NCBI GenBank assembly: GCA_013331215.1
Contig: DUGU01000111.1
Span: forward strand, 1-8,294
Reading direction: 5' to 3'
Length of the DNA: 8,294 nt
Source of the DNA: Methanoregulaceae archaeon
Lineage (GTDB): Archaea > Halobacteriota > Methanomicrobia > Methanomicrobiales > Methanospirillaceae
Made by a program: the position numbers and the translations under genes
The notes under the pieces: model-generated
Told to the model about the DNA's origin: nothing
What the model saw: the letters and a program-made list of their open reading frames with translations, nothing else
Databases searched by the model: none
Shown: positions 6,201 through 8,294 of the stretch, in pieces
Numbering within the stretch: the stretch's first letter is position 1
How the letters are laid out: the number at the start of each line of letters is the position of its first letter

Positions 6201-7156
6201 GCGTCGGTGGCCGATTCGGAGAACCCGGACCACCAGTTGCCGCCGAGGTAGGGGCCGCCGACGATGTTCGTGCCCGCCGTCTTCGCCGTATTCCAGGTGT
6301 TGGCTCCGATCTCCGTGCCCTCGAGCATCGTGTTCACCGTGTTCTCGATCCGGTTGTTGACCACCGTGTTGGCCTCGGCCCGGCTCATGTAAATGCCGGC
6401 CTTCCCGTTGCCCGTCACCTGGCATCCCGAAACGAGAACCCCATTTATCCGGGCCGAGCTGGCGCCGAGGAGGGCTATTCCGCTCAACGTGTTCCCGCTC
6501 GACGTCACGCCGGTGATGCGGGCGTCGTTCGATGCGTAGATGTAGATGCCGTCATCGCCGTTGTTGCGGACCGTGCATGAGGAGATATCGACACCGGGAG
6601 CGTAGGAGATCGAGAGGCCGCCGACGCCATTGTTCTCGGCGGTGCAGCCGGTGATGATCGTGCCGTCTCCTCCCGAGTAGAGCATGATCCCGGCCCCGGT
6701 GTTCGAGGACGCTGTCACGCTCTCGATACTGCCGCGGGCATTCCAGTAGTAGATCCCCTTCGACCAGTCGGTGAGGCGGAGGTTCCGCACGATCACGCCC
6801 GAGAGCGCGGCGCTGCCGTGGGCCTGGACGCCGACGCTGTTTGCGGCATCCGTTCCGTCCAGCGTGTGGCCGGCCCCGTCGATAATCACGTTCGACGCCC
6901 GGACGTCGATCGCGACCGCACCGCCGAGGTTCGTGTAGTCGCGGTCGAGCGTATACGTTCCCGGCGAGGTGATCACAAGCGGGAGTGTCGCGACCGTCCC
7001 ACGCACGACTGGGCTGAGATTGGATGAACCTGATCCCGGCGTTCCGAGGTTCGGTGCTGGCACCGTTGTCGCAGGTATGGCAAGGTCGGCCGCGGCAACC
7101 GACGCAACGATGACGAAAATCAGTACGCAGAGAAGAGCGGATCGAAATCGGTTCAT
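3287..7156 (-). CDS. Secreted multidomain NosD/beta-propeller/PKD/IPT/cohesin-like/dockerin protein
   Basis: The 1289-residue protein has a signal peptide (1-23, ending VAAA). Two parallel beta-helix NosD-like modules follow (about 55-345 and 346-575), each opening with PGTY(T/S)L, having NVxIDGxGHxxxG near the start and ending in a conserved NTWN...GGPYLGGN(W/Y)W block and a DANxDGI loop. Residues 590-897 form a TolB-like propeller with repeated GNRVVW/GDRVFW strands and LYxYxLxTGQE turns. Then come PKD (903-982, with SWSWTFGDG), IPT/TIG (984-1076), a cohesin-like module (1082-1217) and a dockerin (1226-1289). The dockerin has calcium loops DVNGNGRAD and DFNANGRID, ending WLFNHV. There is no transmembrane anchor or sorting signal, so cell retention probably runs through the dockerin. 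The domains indicate binding, not catalysis; no catalytic residues can be assigned. The ATG at 7156 gives the signal peptide; GGCGAT a few bases upstream is a weak ribosome site. Confidence 0.9.
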   Translation of the reverse strand: MNRFRSALLCVLIFVIVASVAAADLAIPATTVPAPNLGTPGSGSSNLSPVVRGTVATLPLVITSPGTYTLDRDYTNLGGAVAIDVRASNVIIDGAGHTLDGTDAANSVGVQAHGSAALSGVIVRNLRLTDWSKGIYYWNARGSIESVTASSNTGAGIMLYSGGDGTIITGCTAENNGVGGLSISYAPGVDISSCTVRNNGDDGIYIYASNDARITGVTSSGNTLSGIALLGASSARINGVLVSGCQVTGNGKAGIYMSRAEANTVVNNRIENTVNTMLEGTEIGANTWNTAKTAGTNIVGGPYLGGNWWSGFSESATDANRDGIADLLYTISSGNSDALPLAPPPPTGSEIYAGMVITAPGTYSLNTDIYDSDHTVVVEVRCSNVVIDGKGHRISGSSTAGWAGIFVSNPAGSATGVTIRDLTVSNCYYGIYFLNADAGRIERCRIADTPSNGMGLILSQGSDSNIVTGNGVFSGYNAGPGTYGIAIVSSSQNTITNNEFNNPANVALSGAGSNTWNSAKTAGENIMGGPYLGGNYWAEPDGTGWSEQVADANHDGIGDSSYAVGSGNADSLPLVLYEPAYTVIQPYWYRINQAPGNSREARIDGDNIVWRDWRAEPNYGYSINSVSNLTPLPRYDEDYRDSDIYLYNLVTGRETPICVDPGIQDSPDVSGNRVVWSDRRNGYRDLYYYDLATGQEHPFCTAPLGQYYPYIKGNRVVWLDYRNNGGTDAYLFDFSTGQERWIAATESTSVVDGDRVLYKTVLECPKTGLFQYSIGTLQKTQLTSDENSYGGFDLSGDYAVYTRTGTHGTTLVLHNLVTGVTKTIDPSMDGYYESLVIDGDRVFWQEYVGDHVKTRLYQISTNAYSEFDSPDFQLSDASGMRMVGSDSTGIGLYSLTPLPVWKPTADFTATPTMGTAPSSVQFTDTSTGSPTSWSWTFGDGSTSTLRNPSHTYGAGTYTVALTVWNAAGQSDTEIKSDLITAIPPPTITSVTPNTGTQGSTIAVTNLAGTGFQSGATVKLRRTGYLDIVGTSVGVVSSTKITCQFTLPSTVATGTWNVVVTNPSGQSGTLTNGFTVSSAPISPTLLTGAFQIPNVGGTVSVPIVLSSASGGISGYRITVSLSDPSVGTITAVAFPDWAGLKSSSALPAGQVVLQAVDMSQQVPIGAMNVILATLTVKGTATGSSGIVITPDPSMGIQNRNGDLYPITVQPGTLTVQSLPPVPGCSNPPADVNGDGRFEDVNGNGRADFADIVLYFNQMTWIAANEPVAAFDFNANGRIDFSDIVWLFNHV
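5435..5617 (-). repeat. Internal module repeat, second copy (NTWN...DANxDGI block)
   Basis: These 61 codons (residues 514-574) repeat the block at 6134-6301 in the same gene. Shared landmarks are NTWN(S/T)AKTAG, NI, GGPYLGGN, a Trp, DAN(H/R)DGI and SGN(A/S)D(S/A)LPL. This copy is five residues longer, in the segment between the Trp and DAN. The DNA is clearly diverged, so this is an old duplication of one beta-helix module. Confidence 0.9.
6134..6301 (-). repeat. Internal module repeat, first copy (NTWN...DANxDGI block)
   Basis: These 56 codons (residues 286-341) close the first NosD-like module and match the block at 5435-5617. DANRDGIAD resembles a calcium-binding loop of the Dx(D/N)xDG kind. 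The block may cap each beta helix (inference). Confidence 0.9.
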
Positions 7157-7402
7157 ACGATCGCCATGACTGTCCGGTTAGTCTATCGCGGCATTAATCC
7201 ATCGCCATGAATGATTGGAAGGATCGCGCCGGGGTGCCCGGAATAATCCCGTGATGAACGTGCTGGATAATCACGATTGCCGGTTGATCGGCCCGATCAG
7301 TTGCAGATGTGATTGCCCTTCCTCTCCCTCAAAATTAGTTCGGCAGTCCAGCATCCCTGGGTTTGCCGATTCGATGTGAAATGAGTCTTCCAGCCCTGAT
7401 GG
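7157..7402. promoter_or_regulatory. Upstream region of the dockerin gene, with no gene visible
   Basis: No coding frame is convincing in these 246 bases, which are more AT-rich than the flanking genes and should contain the minus-strand promoter. GATTAATG on the minus strand (about 7193-7200) lies about 40 bases before the start codon and is the best, still weak, TATA-like candidate. A 15-base palindrome, TGATCGGCCCGATCA, lies at 7285-7299 and could be an operator. ATCGCCATGA occurs twice (7160-7169 and 7201-7210), the first copy just upstream of the start codon. Confidence 0.35.
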
Positions 7403-7450
7403 TCATAGAATGCTGAAGCGCCAGACGACATCGGCGAAGTCGATTCGGCC
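7403..7450 (-). pseudogene. Dockerin C-terminus remnant (right copy)
   Basis: The minus strand encodes GRIDFADVVWRFSIL and then TGA (7405-7403). The first ten residues match the second dockerin repeat of the left remnant exactly and that of the intact gene with two conservative changes. The last residues diverge: FSIL replaces FNHL or FNHV. Homology begins abruptly at 7450, where the sequence switches to the tail of the ribbon-helix-helix gene. No poly-T terminator is seen beyond the stop, unlike the other two copies. At 16 codons it cannot be a working domain. Confidence 0.8.
7421..7450. repeat. Right copy of 30-base direct repeat bracketing the central block
   Basis: This stretch is identical to 831-860 except for one base (T7445 in place of G855). 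Together the two copies enclose about 6.6 kb containing both surface-protein genes. Its right end overlaps the first bases of the copied ribbon-helix-helix gene tail, so it marks the recombination joint. Confidence 0.85.
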
Positions 7451-7495
7451 GAGGTCGCGGTCGGGCTGCGGGTGCTGATCGCGGCGGAGGTGTGA
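7442..7495 (+). pseudogene. Copied 3' end of the ribbon-helix-helix gene
   Basis: In the plus strand, codons 7442-7492 read DSAEVAVGLRVLIAAEV and then TGA. They match the end of the ribbon-helix-helix protein at 285-791 (DSAEVAAGLRTLIAAA). Over the first 45 bases 40 are identical (741-785 against 7442-7486). The rest of the gene is absent; upstream the frame runs into the dockerin remnant. The substitutions include synonymous changes, so the copy is not recent. It is either the 3' end of a lost paralogue or a duplicate left by recombination at the gene's end. Confidence 0.82.
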
Positions 7496-7590
7496 CCGTT
7501 CTCACATTCTCCCGCGGGATTGATTCTCCCGTTATCGCGATCATACTCTCTCTATCCCAACGACCCTGACTCCGCTCCACATCGGAAGTC
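7496..7590 (+). promoter_or_regulatory. Leader of the small membrane protein gene, with short repeats
   Basis: This 95-base pyrimidine-rich spacer carries a direct repeat ATTCTCCCG at 7506-7514 and 7523-7531 (17-base period), with CCCGCGGG at 7511-7518. It also has A(CT)4AT at 7545-7555, a short counterpart of the (CT)13 tract before the ribbon-helix-helix gene. GGAAG at 7584-7588 is a poor ribosome site. No firm TATA box is seen. Confidence 0.35.
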
Positions 7591-7932
7591 ATGGAAGGAA
7601 GTACCGTTGCCGGCATCGTCGCCGGCGCTATCGCCGTCACCGCGGGTGGCGGCGTCACCATCGTGGCGGAGGGCTGGCCGCAGGCCGTCCTCGTCGCGCT
7701 GGCGGTCGGGGCCGCGTTCGGCCTCGGGAACTGGAGTGCGGATAAGCGGATCGCGGCCATCGTCGCGGTCGTCCGCTCGTTCTGCGAGGAGGTCGCGGCC
7801 TACTACGCGGCCCGGGCGGACGGGGAGATTTCGGACGCGGAGGCACGCGAGATCGCCGGCCGCGTCGGCCGGTTCGTCGTGGACCTGGAGGCGCTGGCCG
7901 TCGAGCTCTGCCGGCGGGACCCGCCGCAATGA
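7591..7932 (+). CDS. Small two-helix membrane protein, possibly holin-like
   Basis: The 113-residue protein has two adjacent hydrophobic, Ala/Gly/Val-rich stretches at about 5-26 and 31-47, joined by a short AEGWPQ turn, forming a hairpin. A charged cytosolic-type domain follows (51-113) with DGEISDAEAREIAGRVGRFV, which looks like an amphipathic helical pair. Small membrane proteins with one or two helices and a DG-x-I-(S/T) helical tail occur among phage holins, but no family can be assigned here. Its TGA overlaps the ATG of the beta-helix gene, implying one transcript and translational coupling. A holin beside a spike-like gene would fit a provirus; this is inference. It might instead be an unrelated membrane protein. 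Confidence 0.65.
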   Translation: MEGSTVAGIVAGAIAVTAGGGVTIVAEGWPQAVLVALAVGAAFGLGNWSADKRIAAIVAVVRSFCEEVAAYYAARADGEISDAEAREIAGRVGRFVVDLEALAVELCRRDPPQ

Positions 7933-8294
7933 TCGTCATAGCGCCCCGTGACGCGAGCCCGGCCGACAGGGCGGGCGCCGATACCGTCTGCGACGGAAAG
8001 ACCGACGTGGCCGTGCTCGCGAAGGCCTTCGCGGTCCCCGACCGCGAGGTCATGCTGACGGCCGGCACGTTCAACGCAAACGCGGGGTTCAACGCGGCCG
8101 GCAACCGCTACCTTTTGCCGGCCGAGGGCGTGACAGTCCGCGGGGCCGGCCCGGGCCTCACGCGGCTCATGGCTGCGTCGGAGCCCTGCCGTATCTCGGT
8201 CGATGCGCCGGGCGTGACGCTGGCGAACTTCGGCGGGTTCGGGTACGTCGGCCTGCAGGCCACGGCCGACCGGTTCACCTGCGAGGACGTGTAC
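7929..8294 (+). CDS. Parallel beta-helix (pectate-lyase-like) protein, N-terminal part
   Basis: The frame opens at ATG 7929 inside an ATGA overlap with the preceding gene and runs past the right edge, giving 122 residues. It begins MIVIAPRDASPADRAGADTV, without a signal peptide, followed by CDGKTDVAVLAKAF. The pattern of a D-G-x-x-D segment, then VMLTAGTFNAN, then LPAEGVTVRGAGPGLTRL, is the usual opening of right-handed beta-helix proteins of the pectate lyase fold: inventory sequence, cost-of-coil strand, then the G-A-G-x-G-x-T-x-L turn. Such proteins include viral tail spikes and surface adhesins or lyases. The lack of a secretion signal and the link to a possible holin fit a virion protein, but the visible part has no catalytic residues to judge. 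Confidence 0.7.
   Translation, partial: MIVIAPRDASPADRAGADTVCDGKTDVAVLAKAFAVPDREVMLTAGTFNANAGFNAAGNRYLLPAEGVTVRGAGPGLTRLMAASEPCRISVDAPGVTLANFGGFGYVGLQATADRFTCEDVY

Noticed and set aside
5495..6580. A 361-codon open frame on the plus strand opposite the large gene
   Set aside because: It lies antisense to the NosD modules, has no domain pattern and arises from the codon bias of the real gene, whose protein shows clear repeats and a signal peptide.
831..7450. Insertion sequence or composite transposon
   Set aside because: The flanking repeats are coding dockerin sequence in direct orientation; there are no terminal inverted repeats, no transposase and no evident short target duplication.

Overview
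The window looks like a GC-rich methanogenic archaeon of the Methanomicrobiales, probably Methanoculleus-like. This is inferred from sequence style, not from a database match. The clues are NosD-type beta-helix, PKD, IPT/TIG, cohesin-like and dockerin modules joined in one secreted protein, a dockerin of the form typical of that group, archaeal signal peptides, and a poly-T signal directly after a stop codon. No tRNA, rRNA, CRISPR array, transposase or integrase was seen.

Layout. The left flank (1-791) holds the end of an unknown gene, a striking 120-base intergenic region and a small gene. The intergenic region contains a (CT)13 tract and two tandem copies of a palindrome-rich 27-base-period motif. 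The small gene encodes a ribbon-helix-helix protein with a coiled coil, and the motif is a natural candidate for its operator. The right flank (7591-8294) holds a small two-helix membrane protein gene, overlapping by ATGA the start of a parallel beta-helix protein that runs out of the window. Taken together the flanks look like a provirus or similar element, but no hallmark viral gene lies inside the window.

The centre (about 792-7440) holds two convergent surface-protein genes. On the plus strand is a membrane-anchored protein with a cohesin-like ectodomain, a Pro/Thr/Ala-rich stalk, one transmembrane helix and a cytoplasmic tail (1145-3067). On the minus strand is a 1289-residue secreted protein (3287-7156): two NosD-like beta-helix modules, a TolB-like propeller, PKD, IPT/TIG, a cohesin-like module and a C-terminal dockerin. 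The plausible joint job is a cell-surface assembly, with the dockerin protein docked on a membrane-bound cohesin protein. That partnership is inference.

The most unusual structure is at the edges of the central block. A dockerin C-terminus remnant lies on the minus strand at 813-977, just after the ribbon-helix-helix gene, and still carries its poly-T terminator. A second, shorter dockerin remnant lies at 7403-7450 and is fused at a short microhomology to a copy of the last codons of the ribbon-helix-helix gene (7442-7495). A 30-base direct repeat (831-860 and 7421-7450, 29/30 identical) therefore brackets about 6.6 kb. This suggests that the cohesin/dockerin island entered, or was rearranged, by recombination at dockerin-end sequences, leaving a chimeric scar.
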